This document shows positions 1 to 12,559 of a stretch of DNA of 64,000 nt, piece after piece. The position numbers and the translations under genes are program-made. How positions within the stretch are numbered: position 1 is the stretch's first letter; the number at the start of each line of letters is the position of its first letter. The notes beneath the pieces are model-generated. The model was not told the origin of the DNA and ran no database searches. It saw only the letters and a program-made list of their open reading frames with translations. The DNA comes from Epiperipatus broadwayi (lineage: Eukaryota; Onychophora; Udeonychophora; Euonychophora; Peripatidae): assembly GCA_028023455.1 (NCBI GenBank), contig JAQFVV010012495.1:3552516-3616515 (forward strand), written 5' to 3'.

Positions 1-1250
1 AATATTTTATTAAACATGCAAAATAAAGGGTTAACATTTATGATTTTTAAAGGGTTTTTTTTTTATTAAAGAGTGGAAGATTATTTTTATTTAAGAATAT
101 AATAATTATTTAAATTATCTAGTTTATTCTTTAAGTTTGTTAATTAGCATTATAAGTAATTTCTTTTCCAACTCAAGACCACAACACCGTGGTTATTTTA
201 AAATTATGTAGGTCAGAATGATGTATTTTTTAATTAACTATTGAAATTAACCTTTTGACCATAGATCTCTTTTTTTAAGGAAGTAGCTAAGTTTTAATTG
301 ACTAGGAAAATTGCTATAAAACAGATCATTTTTAGTGTCAATTGCTGCTTATCTGTGTACTCATCTTCGTGCTTTCTCTGGTGTGTGTGCATTTTAACAT
401 CAACTTTATTGCTCCTCTGAAATATGTGTTACACCAGAATAGTGTTAATTTTTTATAGTTATTTTCATTTAAAGTATAAATTTTATTTGATTTTAAAGTC
501 AACAATGATTTGTTAACAAGCTTAAAGGTAACTCTTCTCATTCTATACTTAGTTCAATATTTGTATTTTCTCTTATAACGCAAAGTTAATTTAATTGTTA
601 AAAGCAAATTTCTTCATTTTTGTTCAATTTTAAGTTCTAAAACAAACCAGGTGATGCGTTTCAAAATGTTCATCTATAAACTAATGCTAGACATTACACT
701 AGGTCACTTTTCCATTATTCAGTATCTTTTAAAAAGGAAGAACTTTAAATTTAAAGAGAGCTTAGAATACTTAACTTTTAACAAAAATTTAAATGTCCTG
801 CTATGCTGACTACCTCTGCTATATAAACTGTTTAAAGAATTATATCTTTTGTTAATTTATTATAAATATTGTGCTTTCCATTTAAAAATTTTAATTATGC
901 AGTTATATGAAAATAACTTACTGTTTTTAGCACAGGAGGAAATGCTGATAAAATATATTTGCTCTTTCTTAGAATATTGCTATTAAATTAGATATCTGCA
1001 AGAATACCTGGAATTGACTCACCTTTTGTATTGCAAAGAAAATATAAATAATTGTTATATGCTTTCTTCTATGTGTTAAAAATGCAAATTACTCTATAAG
1101 GATGTGAGTGAAGAAAACTTAAAAAATATATTCGTTTATTTAGGATAGTTTGCTATAATAATCCAAAAGACGAATTTTGATAATGCATTGTTATTTGCAG
1201 GCTCTTATTTATTTTTTTAAAAGTGCTTTTAAAAAGAATGTTATTGAAAC
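1..1250. other. AT-rich non-coding stretch
   Basis: I see no exon, RNA gene or delimitable transposon here. The short open frames contain no recognisable domain and have the composition of random AT-rich DNA. A segment near 1007 resembles the start of the repeat units listed at 1255-1590, so the array may have decayed copies to its left. Confidence 0.5.
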
Positions 1251-1254
1251 TCAA

Positions 1255-1590
1255 AAGTACCTGGAATTGATTTTTATTAGTATTCAGTTTAAACTTATGT
1301 GTGCTTTCTCTGAAATATAGAAAAAAGGTTACAAATATTTTACTATATGTTTCTAAGGAAAATAGTGCTAATTTCATTTATAGGAAATCAAAACCTGAAA
1401 ATGACTTTTATTATTACTACGATAAATTAAATTTGCATCGTGTGCTTCTTTTAAAATATAAAAAAATTATAAATATTTTTGCTTATGTTACTGAAACAAA
1501 TGCCTGGAAATGATTTTTATTATCATTCAGTGAAAATTGTGCGTGTGTGCTTCTTTGAAAAGTATATAAAGTTACAAATATTTATTTCCT
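1255..1590 (+). repeat. Diverged tandem repeat, about 110-135 bp unit, 3 copies
   Basis: Three successive units start with CCTGGAATTGA-type sequence at about 1260, 1394 and 1503. Each continues with an ATTTTTATTA block, then a TGTGCTTCTTTGAAA-like block, then a TTACAAATATTT block in the same order. A fourth weaker start is seen near 1007. The open frame at 1301-1513 only reads through this repeat and is not a gene. Confidence 0.6.
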
Positions 1591-2465
1591 TATTCCATTA
1601 AAACCACGGATCTGGAGAAAACTTTCTGTGAAATATATAATATGACTCTTCAACATCATTAAATGACTAATTTTTCTAATTAGATATCATATTGGCCAAC
1701 TTCTCCAAATACTCATGAATATTATATTTAGATATAATTTAGCATTAAGTATTTTTTATACTTATTATTATCCTTATTCGGAATATTATTTACTATTTTT
1801 CAAAAATGCTTATTCTTCATTGGTATGTCATGTTTCCTTACATGGACAAGCCATCAGAGAAAGACTTTGCGCCCTAAGCAGACCGCTCTTAACAGAAATT
1901 TTCCATTAATGAACTAAGGTATTTTAAAAACAAAAAATATTTAATTTTTTTATTTTAATATCATTATGATATTCTATCATTATGTCAAGATAATTTTATT
2001 GCTTTTGTTATTATAATGGGTTCATGCTAGAAGGTGTTGGTATATCCACATATTCTCAGGTAAATTTTATTCATCTCATTATGTGCTGGTTTTATTAAAC
2101 TTTGCAATATTTCATTTATTTGAGATATTCATCTCTAACATTTATTTTCTATTACAAGGTTTACTCATTGGTAAAACAGTTTTAAAAGTGTTTATCGGAG
2201 GTCTAGTATTTTATAACTATTATGATAATATAATAGCTTACTATTATATATCAATTTAATTGCTTATTTATCTTCTTCAAATATTTCAATGTATACTATA
2301 GAATTCATATGTGTGTATTTTTATTATCTATTGCCAGAATTTTATTGTGCTCTTATTTTAAAATAATTTAAGTCACTTGACTAACTGCTATTGTTGGTTT
2401 CAGAGATTGCTTATTGTTTTGAATAATTTTAAGCATATATAAAATCAGTCATCTTATTAATGTTG
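1591..2465. other. AT-rich non-coding stretch
   Basis: Nothing recognisable. The small open frame at 1715-1909 encodes a Tyr/Phe-rich low-complexity peptide typical of chance translation of AT-rich DNA. Confidence 0.5.
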
Positions 2466-3010
2466 TTATCTTGCATCATTTATTTTGTATGAGGTGTTTG
2501 CTTTAGAAATTAGGCTTAAGTTATAATGATTTATTGTGCTTTGTGGGACGAGATGCTCTTCCCATGGCTTATATTTATTCCATGAGCTTGATAGTGCATT
2601 TGTATTTTTGTGACAGTTATCACTTTCCATTATTACTAAAGTACCTAGAGGATCATTTATATTTGGTGGGTCTTTCCATATTTTTCCTGATGTGCTGCAA
2701 TAAAGCTCAGGCATCCTCTTTTGCCTCAAAGATAATGAAGCCACCATTTCATTGATATTTTCTTGCACTATGGAACCTATGTTTTTCCCTATCACTCATG
2801 ATGAATCTTTATATTATCCACCATAGTAGGTGAAGTTATCTTTGTATTATAATTGACATGGCAATGATTAGTAAGTTTATGAAAAGTTAGTTCTTCAGGT
2901 AGCATTATGTATAATGCTTTGTGGCGTATAACAATGTCTGTATTGTGTTGCAGAGTCATTTGGCCAACCACAAGTAAACCAACAATATATTTATACCTTT
3001 TAAACATTTA
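2466..3010 (-). pseudogene. Degraded coding-like segment, family not recognised
   Basis: Two minus-strand open frames (2792-3007, then 2466-2795 in a shifted frame) abut each other. Together they would give about 180 residues with a less AT-biased, protein-like composition than the surroundings, including MLPEELTFHKLTNHCH and NINDPLGTLVIMESDN. I recognise no domain. The frame change at the junction and the AAT/ATT microsatellite beyond it (3111-3160) suggest a decayed retroelement copy rather than a host gene. A host pseudogene cannot be excluded. Confidence 0.3.
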
Positions 3011-3110
3011 ATATTTAGCACTTGGTGTTTAGATAATACATGCATCTTATGTTAGGTGTATACCCATCTGGATCACCTCACTGATGGAGTTGCAAGTCAT
3101 TTGATATTTA

Positions 3111-3160
3111 AAATGATAATAATAATATTATTATTATTATATTATTATGTGGATAGTAAT
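3111..3160. repeat. AAT/ATT microsatellite
   Basis: Alternating runs of AATAAT and ATTATT form a partly self-complementary trinucleotide tract. Confidence 0.7.
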
Positions 3161-3596
3161 TTGGTATGAGTTATGTGTATGACTTCTGGTAAATGACCCA
3201 CTTTTAATTTGAAAATTTATGTAGAAGCTTAAAACAGTGTTAGACAATTTAGTCAAGTTGTCTAAATTTTATAATTATTGATATTCTACCAGCCTGTTTA
3301 TTTAAACCCAGTTGGTATAAAATGCAATGTTAATTTAGTTATTTAGATTCCATAATTACTAGTACTGTGATAGTTTATGATTTATTTAAGCTCATTTAAT
3401 TTTAATTCAGCCTAATAGTGTGCTAATTTGCATTTCAAGGCTGTAATCAAAATTTACTTGACAGAGAAGTGTTATAAATTAAGGGATAGGTCAGCTTAGT
3501 ATCAGCTAAAGCTTTGGTGTTTCTAGTTTTAAATTTTAATTGTTTATGAGCTAATCTAGGATACCAGTTAATTTTGTAGTTTTTTTTTTTCATATA

Positions 3597-3695
3597 TAGT
3601 AGCATCAGCTGGGGCGCAAACCCACACCCGTCTGCAACCAACTACTTGCTTGCAAGGCAGGTGCGATGGCCTCTCGGCTAGCAACACGCTTTTGT
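3597..3695 (-). repeat. tRNA-derived SINE head
   Basis: On the minus strand a Pol III box A-like TAGCCGAGAGGC is followed, at tRNA-like spacing, by a box B-like GGGTTTGCGCCCC within an island of much higher GC. The 3' continuation GCTGATGCTA also follows the similar head at 30004-30100, so both belong to one SINE family. It is not a functional tRNA: the acceptor stem does not pair well. The open frames through it are not genes. Confidence 0.6.
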
Positions 3696-3699
3696 TGGC

Positions 3700-5811
3700 A
3701 AATAATTCCAAATATTTATTGTAAATATAATATAAAAAAACTTGTACATATTATTTTTTTTCTTTTTTTATATTTAATCATTAATAAATTTCAGTATTGT
3801 TATTTAAAAGTATTCAGTTTCTGTCTTTCTATACATCACTTGACTTGAGTTCACACAAAATCTTATGTGTTTATTAGAGTTATTAAATTTGCTATTTACA
3901 AAGAGTATAATATTCACAATTCTGATTTCTATCAGAAATCTGGGTAACAGATAATCAAATTTTGCCGTTCCAAAACTTGTCATTTTTCCAATGAAAATCT
4001 TTTACAAGAAACGTCTCGATTCCAAAGATTGGAATTTCATATAAGAGAAATTAAAATTGAATATTTTAAGTTAAATTCAGATCAATATAATTTTGATGAA
4101 GATTATTCTAGCTGTTTTCAGACTGCACTCATTATTAACCATTTCTTTTAATTTGAAGATTCAATCATTATACTTGATAATTTAGTGTGTTGTCTATGAG
4201 ATAATGGAAAGACATAAAACGTACTCTTCTTTCTATTGTTTTTTGAGTGATATCCAGATAAATGGCTATGATTTATTCTGAATTTAGTATATTCTATTAT
4301 GCAATTATTTAGCAAATTAAATATTTTCTTTGTTTAATTATTTCTGTTGTGATGACATGTTCGGAAGCATTTCCTTATAAGAAAAGTCTATGCCTCCTAG
4401 AGTCTCCCAGGATATCAGTCATACATTGGCAATCAGTGATTATAGAAAAATTCCTAAAAGGTATTCAGAGCCCTGAGATGACCATTATTGCTAATTTGTT
4501 CATATTCTTGAATAAGTCATTCATTTAACTTGTATATTATTCTAGCAAAAGACACTATCATTAATCTATATGCTATTTGATCAGTACACAGTATTGTATT
4601 ATTACTCTGCAAAAGTAAGTATTTAAATTCACGCCTTTCTTTGACATTCTGATATAGCAAAGATTAAATATTATAAGATGAAGAATTGTATAAAATGTTT
4701 CTGTTGGTGCAAATAACTTATATACTCAGAGAATATATTTTGATAGAGGGGAAGTCATATCTTAAAAGTATTTTATGGATAAGAGTGAAATTTTTCCTCT
4801 TCTTAATTTCATTTGTAATTCCTTAACTGTGTGAGAAATATTATTATTATTACTTTTAAATTTCCCTTTATCTTAATAGATGTCTCTGAAGTATCCTTTC
4901 TTTGATTGTAACTGCCACTAAGTTTAGTCCATGTTCCAGAATAAGAGTCTCACCCAGATTAGTATTAGCTACAGAATTAATTACACTCTCCCAATATTAC
5001 TCAATTACTTTATAAAGGTTACGATATATAGTATATATTATTTTGTACAAACTTGTGTATATACATAAATAAAAACATTAAAGTTTAGAAGTATAAATAT
5101 ATGTTTTTATAAAAGGAGTTTAATGTTAATTTGTTCATCATTTTTGCAATTATACAGGAAGAAAAGTTTCCGATAAAGTAAAAATCTGGTCCCTTTGTTT
5201 TTATGTCGTAAAATCAATGCTAAGAGTGTACTTTAATAAATAAATTAATCCTTGAAACATATTTTTTTATTATTATTCATACTATAAGATCTATATCCAA
5301 AGTATATGAACCTGCCATATACTAAATTATTCAAACACAAATGTTCATTCTCTCTGGACAGTCACACACATGGTTAATATGAAAGAGCTTCAAATTTTTA
5401 ATAATTTAGTTGGCCAGCTAAATATTTTCTTGTCATCACAGCTCAAAGTTGTAAAGCTTTAATACCTGAAATAAACAAAAAAAATTCATATAAATATAAG
5501 ACACATAATCAATAATTATTTACATTAATTTGACTAAAACAGAAAACAAGAGTTCACTGTAAATGACTTAAATAATACAATGTAAGAGAAAGGGGTTATG
5601 GACGATACCTGGTGATGATTATATCAACAATAAATCATCATCATCATCATCAAACAAATATTAAATAAAACTTATCTAAATAAATATTCAACAAGTCAAA
5701 AAAAAATTCCATTCCTGTCTTACATCTCATTTGCAATTATTTTCTGATTCATATACAAATGTTTTGATAATTTCTTCTCCAAATTACCCAAAAATAATTC
5801 AATTTGCTTAC
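3700..5811. other. AT-rich non-coding stretch
   Basis: No gene-like sequence seen. It contains a (TCA)n microsatellite at about 5636-5651 just before the Merlin-1 element. Confidence 0.5.
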
Positions 5812-5819
5812 TAAAAATC
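5812..5819. repeat. Left 8-bp target-site duplication of Merlin-1
   Basis: TAAAAATC lies directly outside the left terminal inverted repeat and recurs exactly at 7260-7267 outside the right one. This is the length expected for Merlin elements. Confidence 0.85.
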
Positions 5820-7259
5820 GGTACTGTTCTATTAGCTCATGTCAGCCATTTGATGGCATTGATGCTATGCAAAAACACAGAAATATAATGCTACCTGGTC
5901 ACTGGCATAAAAATTAATTTTTAATATCTTTATATATTAATGTATGATTTAGTTGATGGTGTGGAATATATATATATATATATGAGAAGTTAGACGATAG
6001 AAATTAAAATAAGTTCAAAACAATTTCTTATTCAAATTTTACTCTCACTCTGCTATGTAAGTCAGAACTCCTTTGTAAATAAATTAGACAAGTTATATTT
6101 ATTATATATGTATACATAATCAACCCAGATATGAATTAATTAAGCATTAGAAGGCCAATAGTTATATACATGTCTGCTAATTTAATCTTTGGAATAGAGA
6201 GGTACAGTGTGGTCTTTTTCATAGATTTAGATATTCAATAAGAATCAGATCTATGTGCATAAATAGTTCAACAATGATAGCTATTAATAATTACTCATGC
6301 TAAGAATAAAATGTTGATATAATATCCGCATCTAAATTATTTAAAGGTCTTTAAGGAAAAAGGGGGATTTTATTCATTTCATAATGGATTGTTTTTTTTT
6401 TTTTGTAGCATAGAAACATATGGAATGGTATACCTACATATTAATGTTAATAAGGTTGTTTGATTGTATCTGCAATACTGTGTAGTACTTGGTATAGTGT
6501 GTCTATGTTCTTTTATTGCTTTCCAAAATAAATGGGCAAACCAAAGAACGGACCTAAGCTACCGAAGCATGCTTCATTCCTGAACCTGGCTCATTCTGGA
6601 GCCATCAAAGCAGGTCTCCTTTCAAAGAGAACACTTTCACCGACAGGAATGGCACTTGCATCTGAACTGCAAGATGGTTTTGGACATCTCCAGTCTCATT
6701 GATTCAGCACACACACATCTTTTGGCATGTAGAAGTATGTTGCTGTCCTGTAAAAATGCCACCATGTCAGCTTCAGTGGATGGCAATTGGCATAATTTGA
6801 ATGGCTCGGTTTTCCAGTCAGCCATTTTATTTGTTGTGGACGTGTTCTCACACAAACATGAGTTGGTCAAAATCTTGCTTGGATGTATCTTTTCTGAATT
6901 TTTTGAAGATTCCACATTGAGTAGGGAAGCATGGCAATGAGTTTACAATTGTTAGGAGGTAATAGTAGGTCAGATGACTTGTAAACTAATTACTTTCACA
7001 TGCATATTTGAAGATTGTGGCAGGCTGAAGTCCAGATACCCTCACACGATACTGTAGCGAACTTTGAACTGTGAGAGCATTGGGATAAAATGCGTAACAT
7101 GAAGCAGCAGACCGGCCATCAGAATGAGCTTTGCAAAATGGCTTTTCTGTGCTTTTGCATAGAAATAAAGCCAGCGGTGGCCATGTAAACGGTATGTTTA
7201 TGTGTTTTGCATATAAATAATGCCATCGAATGGCTGACCTGAGCTAATAGAACAGTACC
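5820..7259 (-). mobile_element. Merlin-1: Merlin-superfamily DNA transposon with TIRs and 8-bp TSD
   Basis: The left end begins GGTACTGTTCTATTAGCTCA. The right end is its reverse complement, with roughly 65 bp of inverted similarity and about 38 of the first 40 bases matching. Exact 8-bp direct repeats TAAAAATC flank it. The 5'-GG terminus and 8-bp duplication are established features of Merlin (IS1016-like) elements, and a Merlin-like transposase N-terminus lies inside on the minus strand. The interior at about 5900-6530 is AT-rich and may hold later insertions or decay. The element lies in the 3' flank of the SH3 gene. It is non-autonomous as it stands. Confidence 0.85.
6560..6915 (-). pseudogene. 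Merlin transposase N-terminal fragment
   Basis: The minus-strand frame carries QLPSTEADMVAFLQ, then a zinc-ribbon-like pattern: KRCVCAESMRLEMSK followed by FRCKCHSCR. This is the arrangement seen before the DDE domain in Merlin/ISXO2-like transposases. An in-frame TGA follows CR at about 6638, and further stops and frame changes follow. In shifted frames, pieces like KVFSLKG and FDGSRMSQVQE continue the similarity. No DDE catalytic core is present. The plus-strand open frame over the same bases is its antisense shadow. Assignment rests on the motif pattern plus the Merlin-type ends around it. Confidence 0.6.
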
Positions 7260-7267
7260 TAAAAATC
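7260..7267. repeat. Right 8-bp target-site duplication of Merlin-1
   Basis: TAAAAATC is identical to 5812-5819. Confidence 0.85.
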
Positions 7268-8000
7268 TTTTTGATATCAGTAAATAAATATTAATATCAC
7301 AATAATTGCTATTCCAGTTGCATATTTCCCCCTTTACTTTTTTCTATATCCAAATTGTTTTTCATATAAAAATGTATATAATCTATTAGAAATAAATCCA
7401 AGATTCTCATCAACCAAATAGCAAAATTTTTATACATTAAAGAATTGAGTCTTTTCTCTAATGGAATCATAATTGCTGAATGAGAATCTGGAAATTTCTC
7501 ATGAATTAAAAATTACATTAATTAATCCTTTCAATTCATGTATCTTGTAATCTTTGGTAACTTAGTTGAAATTTGCCAAACCTTATTTAATTTTTTTTCT
7601 TCAATTTGTTTGATATTTCACAACTTATTTTATAATTATCAATCTACAAAACGTTTTTCTGTGGACAACATACATAAAAGGCTTAATCTCTATTACATAA
7701 ACAATTTGCATATTCTTGCCACCTTTTCAGTTATTCCATTTTTTTACTATGTATCATAACTATTTTATTTTTAAAAATCAGTTTACTCCATCCAAAATGT
7801 TTTATTATATTATATATTAAATCAACATTACCACTTTTTGATAAGAATGTACTCTGGCTATATTCTCTTTTGTAGCCTAATTTTATCAGTTTATGTGACA
7901 ATTCAAAAAAATACAAATATTATAATGAATAATTATTTAATAAATATTTATGTATGTAATTATGTTATATATAGAGCACTTGTAAAATAAACTCTTAACA
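7268..8000. other. AT-rich non-coding stretch
   Basis: The short open frames at 7538-7759 and 7731-7916 are Tyr/Phe/Ile-rich low-complexity translations. No feature is supported. Confidence 0.5.
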
Positions 8001-8004
8001 AGCT

Positions 8005-8070
8005 TTGAGAATATCCCCAACCTCAGACCGGTTTCTGCTACTGGCATCATCAGTGAGGTACCAAGATATT
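8005..8070 (+). repeat. Dispersed repeat family A, partial copy
   Basis: CCTCAGACCGGTTTCTGCTA followed by a TGGCATCATCA-like block resembles the core at 12215-12255 and 58660-58700. It ends in CAGTGAGG, which can pair with the initial CCTCA. Confidence 0.4.
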
Positions 8071-8789
8071 CAAGCATTAAATTAAAAATACCAAGACAAA
8101 ACCCAGCATTTTATCTAATGTATAACTATTAAGTAAAAAATCTGAAATTTTCAGACATCCATATGTCTTCCAATCCAGCTATCTAACTTAAATAACCATA
8201 TGGGACTGAACTAAGTTCAGATACACCACATATTAATAGCATTAGCAATATAAAATCACCAAAGCCTTAATAGCAAAAAATAAAATTACAAAAAAATCAA
8301 GCCTAATTTAATAAATTGTATTTACAAATGTTATATAATTATAATTTTTTCCCCTATAATCTTAGTTATAATTAATTATAATTATATGTAATTATGTATA
8401 GAAAGAAGATGATTCCTATAATGCAATATCAATTTTAACATTAAAGAAAATTTATTGCAGATGGAATACAAACAAAATGAAACTAAAAGTAAAAAATACT
8501 GGACAAAGTGCAGAAAGTTAGCTGGTTTACTTCTCTAAAAATATTAATTCACTAACTAAATTATTAACACATATTAATTAAGCAACAAGGGATGTTTTAC
8601 AAGTCATATTTTTAAAAAAAGTATAATGGAAAATTTATTATGTATATCAACATGTGCACATGATCCATAATTCATTAAAACTTCTTTAATAATTTTTTTT
8701 ATCGAGCAACTCCTTATAACGTATGTGAAGTAATAAAGTTTACCAACATTGAATGCTTTTAGGACTGGTAATTCACTGTATTCCACTAC

Positions 8790-9000
8790 AGAGTGATCTA
8801 TTGTAAGACTGGGTAATTAATGGACACTAGTATTTTGACCAATTCCTAGCCGAGTTTCTGAATTATGGCTTTCTTCAATAAGGATCTTAGAATCTAATGC
8901 ATCTTCACATCCAGTAATGAATCTTAATTCTTTTACACTATCAATATAATAAATTGTTTTCTCATCACTACTTTCCAACTCCTTTGTTAATTTCCACATA
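8790..9000 (+). repeat. Dispersed repeat family A, copy extended by an open frame
   Basis: TGGACACTAGT, then CCTAGCCGAGTTTCTGAATT and ATGGCTTTCTTCA, match the order of blocks in the 12.1-kb copy. The complementary strand is open for 60 codons (8817-8999), giving an acidic peptide with CEDALDSKILIEESHNSET. This may be a remnant of a LINE-type ORF, but I cannot name it. Confidence 0.35.
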
Positions 9001-9479
9001 TAACTCTATATTTCATGAGTAGTTTGCACTTAAGTATCCAATTCTCATATTTAAAGTAGGCATTGATAAAAACTTATATACTAAAAGCATTCCTTTTCAA
9101 GATTAGACTTATTTTCTTTTAATACCTAGTTATTTCTACCAAAAGCCAGATCTTCAAGTGTAAATCTAAGATTAATTTCGTCAATTGAGGTAAATTTGTA
9201 ATTCATTATAGTAAACTTTATCTTCTCCTATTTTTAGAAGCCATTTGAATGTTAGTTGAGACATTTGAATATTTATTTCTAATTCTACTTCCTTGTTTTC
9301 ATCGAAAAACTCCATTTCATACAAATCTGAAGACTTTGTGCAGTAATAATAAAAAATATATAATCTGTAATAATACAGATAAATTAAATTATTAGCATTC
9401 ATATTTATTTTTTCATTGCAAAAAAAAATAAAAATTAAAAATGCTATAAAAATATTTTTTGAAAAGATATAATTATCCT

Positions 9480-9850
9480 GAAAAGAGAAAAAACAACTCT
9501 TTTTTTTTGTAATTAAATATTTATTTACAAAATCATTATTATCATTTTCAATCATTATCCAACCACTTCGAAATGAAGATTTCTCCAAAGTGAATCCAGT
9601 TTCTCAGACCTGTAGATTCTCTTCTCCACATCATATAAACAAACTTCCCCTATTTCATCTATCCATCTTCATGAAGGCTCTACTCTCAAGTCTTTTACAA
9701 TCTCTTGGAACACAATTTAAAATTTCAATTGATCATCTATTATCATTTCCTCTAGCAATATGTCTAGCCCAGATCCACTTTAGTCTCTTAATTCTTTCAA
9801 TGATATCAGCTATACGCATGTATTTCATTTTCACCCCTTTTTGTTTTATA
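9480..9850 (-). pseudogene. RTE-like LINE, C-terminal fragment of reverse transcriptase protein
   Basis: Minus-strand translation across several frames gives ADIIERIKRLKWIWARHIAR and GNDNR, then a VPRDCKR block. This is the conserved stretch found C-terminal to the reverse transcriptase thumb in RTE-like invertebrate LINEs (a 'LKW..GHIARR.DNRW' signature). Stops interrupt it (TGA in place of the Trp after DNR), so it is dead. The plus-strand open frame 9590-9862 is its antisense shadow, and the minus open frame 9181-9588 begins in its tail. Confidence 0.65.
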
Positions 9851-9862
9851 AAACAAAAATAA

Positions 9863-12110
9863 GATTGATTTAATTTGTAAATAAATTAATTCATAATTTG
9901 TAATGCTATAAACTTTACTTCTTTTTTGATTATTTTGTAATTCAATACAGAGTAGCTCGCTACAAAGGAAAGATTAAAAGTATTACACATTAACCACAGC
10001 TTAGCGCTGCTTTAGACCAAGCAGGTCATATTCATGGCACTAGATTAAGTCAGATTTGTATAATTATTTTTTTTAATTTATAAAATAGTAGTTATTAAAT
10101 TAGATTATTTACAATTAAGTCAATCTTCTTTCTAATTTTAAAAAATCTTCAATTTTTTTATTTTTTATGTTTCCTCATAATTGTTAAAGCAAATTGATCA
10201 ATTTTGATAGATGATTTTGTCCAATAGTGTTTCAGGTGCGATTTTTAATTCTAATTAGCGCTGAAACAATACTTTTTACAGATTCACATGCAAAAACTGA
10301 CATAACAATAGCCTATAAACAATACTTAACAAATGCACATTAGCGTAACTGCCTTTTTTACAAGAATGATAATTTTCATATTGATTTTGAAATGTTAATT
10401 TCTATGATGCATTACCAATTAAATGTTGCAATATGTTTGTTTTAACCTTTTTATTTTGAATTGTAATATTTTAAGCAGTTTGTGTATTTTGGGCCCAATC
10501 AATATAAACTGAACAAAATATTATAATGGAACTACTTTTAAACGATTTAACGATATTTCATGACTCTTTTGAAGTTTTTAACAAAATTATTTAACTCTTT
10601 GAGCACTGATTACTTTATTGGCCGAGTGAGGTAAAAGTCTAAACTTTTAATTGGTCAACTCACAAACTCAACATCAAAATATATTCATCTTTTAATATTA
10701 TATTCACTTTAGTTTTGTTTGTAAAAAGTATATTAATAATTTTTCAGATTATGAAAGTAAACGAAAGTTTTTTCAAAAATAAATTTTTATTTATAATTAT
10801 AAAAAAATATTCGATAGTGGCAAATCTAAAACGAATTAGTAACCAATTAAAAAGTGTTGCTGATGTCAGTGATTTCTTTTTCAGTTTTACGTTCCTGAAA
10901 AATAAATAATTTTTACTAAAATATTATATATTTTTCTATAATAATTTTATTTTTAGCATATTTTATCAAAATAATTTATAATATGTCAAAAAATATGTTT
11001 AAAATGGTCTAAAACATTCGTTTATCACTTTCAAAATGAAACAAAAAAAATCGTAATGGTGCAAGTTATTGACAAGTGAATTCTTTTGTCCTCAATAGCT
11101 GAGAGCCAATCAATGCTTAGAATGGACTGCCTCCTCCCTTTTTTAAACCTACAAAGACAGTTTTATTGATATTTTTCTTGTAAAATAATTCAAGAGAGGG
11201 CAGCATCTTAGGGAACTTTTTATAACCTTTCAAATGATGGTAAAATTTTTACCGTAACTTTAAAAATGACGGAATTCGAGCGACTTGAAGTGGCTTCGAG
11301 TCATCTCGTAAAAATCATGGAAAGAATTTTAAGCAACATTAATTAAAAGCAGGTGAATCCATATTATTTTAAACTTAGAAAAATAAAAAGGTATGGCCAA
11401 GAAGATAATTTGTTTCCTAATATATTTTGATATAAAAATTGAAATACTTTTATGCTATTTTAAAAAAGATACAAAAATTCTTTCATTCGAATTTATATAT
11501 GGGATTAAGAAATACCTGTGCACCAAAGCTATAAAATATTATAGGAGGACTCTGTCTTGGAAATAACAATTATGTTTTATGAAAAGGACCACATAATATA
11601 AACAAGAGCTTAATTTTGAAATAATTTATAAAATATATTAAATATAAAAATATTATAACCCCCCTCCCCAAAATTGTAATTATATTACGGGGAAATAATA
11701 CTTTCTTTACTTCTATACACAGTATGCCATTGTCTGAAATGGTGCACAATTTTAAACAAAGCAGAAATGCTTATGAAGTCTAATATCTTTTTATAATCTC
11801 TGAATCCAATGCAAAATTGCAATTCATACCCACTGGTCATTTCTATAACTTCCTATTAGACTTATTCTCTTAAGTTTTCTATAAACAATTTGTAATGGCC
11901 CTAATATATAATTTATATAAAACATAGATCTGTAATTGGTAGTATCTTTTGTCCCTCTTGAATTGGAATATAATTATTGCATTTTTCATATCTTTTATTA
12001 TAACCTTTTCAGAAATTTGTTGTGTGGATTTGTCAACAATTTCTCTAATCCCCCCCCCCTGCTTTTTTTAAAACTGGTATTTTTTGCTTAAATAGATTTA
12101 AAACAGGCAA
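9863..12110. other. AT-rich non-coding stretch
   Basis: No gene recognised. Modest islands of higher GC at about 9945-10050 and 11080-11330 lack tRNA boxes, long open frames or inverted ends that I can match. Confidence 0.45.
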
Positions 12111-12119
12111 AACTCTCCA

Positions 12120-12262
12120 TACAGTAGTGCCACTCAGTGCAAGCCACAGTAATCAATGGATGCTAGAAGGCTTGGTGCATAAAATCCCTATCTAGTGCCT
12201 ACTTATCCAGTATCCTCAGACTAGTTTCTAACTTGTGGCTTTCATCAAATCATGTTATGTTA
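12120..12262 (+). repeat. Dispersed repeat family A, longest copy
   Basis: Blocks in order: CACAGTAATCAATGGATGCT, then CTACTTATCCAGTATCCTCA, then GACTAGTTTCTAACTTGTGG and CTTTCATCA. The same order is seen at 58605-58705 and in shortened form at 8005-8070 and 8790-8900. All four are in the same orientation. They may be 3' ends of one LINE/SINE family. Confidence 0.5.
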
Positions 12263-12493
12263 AATAGATTTAATTGAATTTCTCATTTCTTCATTTAAAA
12301 TAAATGGCATAATCACATAAATTACTTTGCTTTCCTGATCTTTATTTTTACATAATTCTTGTTAAAATTAATGTCATTCCTATTTTTAATAATAGCACTA
12401 ACTTTCCTTCTTATTACTGATGTAACTTCAATTCAAAAATCAATGTATCACTTTATAATTTCCGTGCTGAATCTACTAAGCACAGTACAATCT

Positions 12494-12495
<2 letters not shown>

Positions 12496-12537
<42 letters not shown>
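12496..12537. repeat. (TA)n microsatellite
   Basis: About 20 uninterrupted TA dinucleotides. The open frame through it ends in a run of Tyr-Ile and is artefactual. Confidence 0.95.
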
Positions 12538-12539
<2 letters not shown>

Positions 12540-12559
12540 TTAGTTAAAATATAGACAAA

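Noticed and set aside
3597-3695. Functional tRNA gene
   Set aside because: Box A and B are recognisable but the acceptor and anticodon stems do not pair properly and a related SINE copy exists at 30 kb.
6656-6940. Plus-strand 94-codon frame
   Set aside because: It is the complement of the Merlin transposase fragment, whose Cys pattern makes sense only on the minus strand.
9181-9588. 135-codon minus-strand frame as a gene
   Set aside because: It starts in the LINE C-terminal remnant and continues through AT-rich sequence with poly-Phe/Tyr/Ile stretches; no single domain spans it.
12359-12547. 62-codon frame ending in Tyr-Ile repeats
   Set aside because: It depends on the (TA)n microsatellite.
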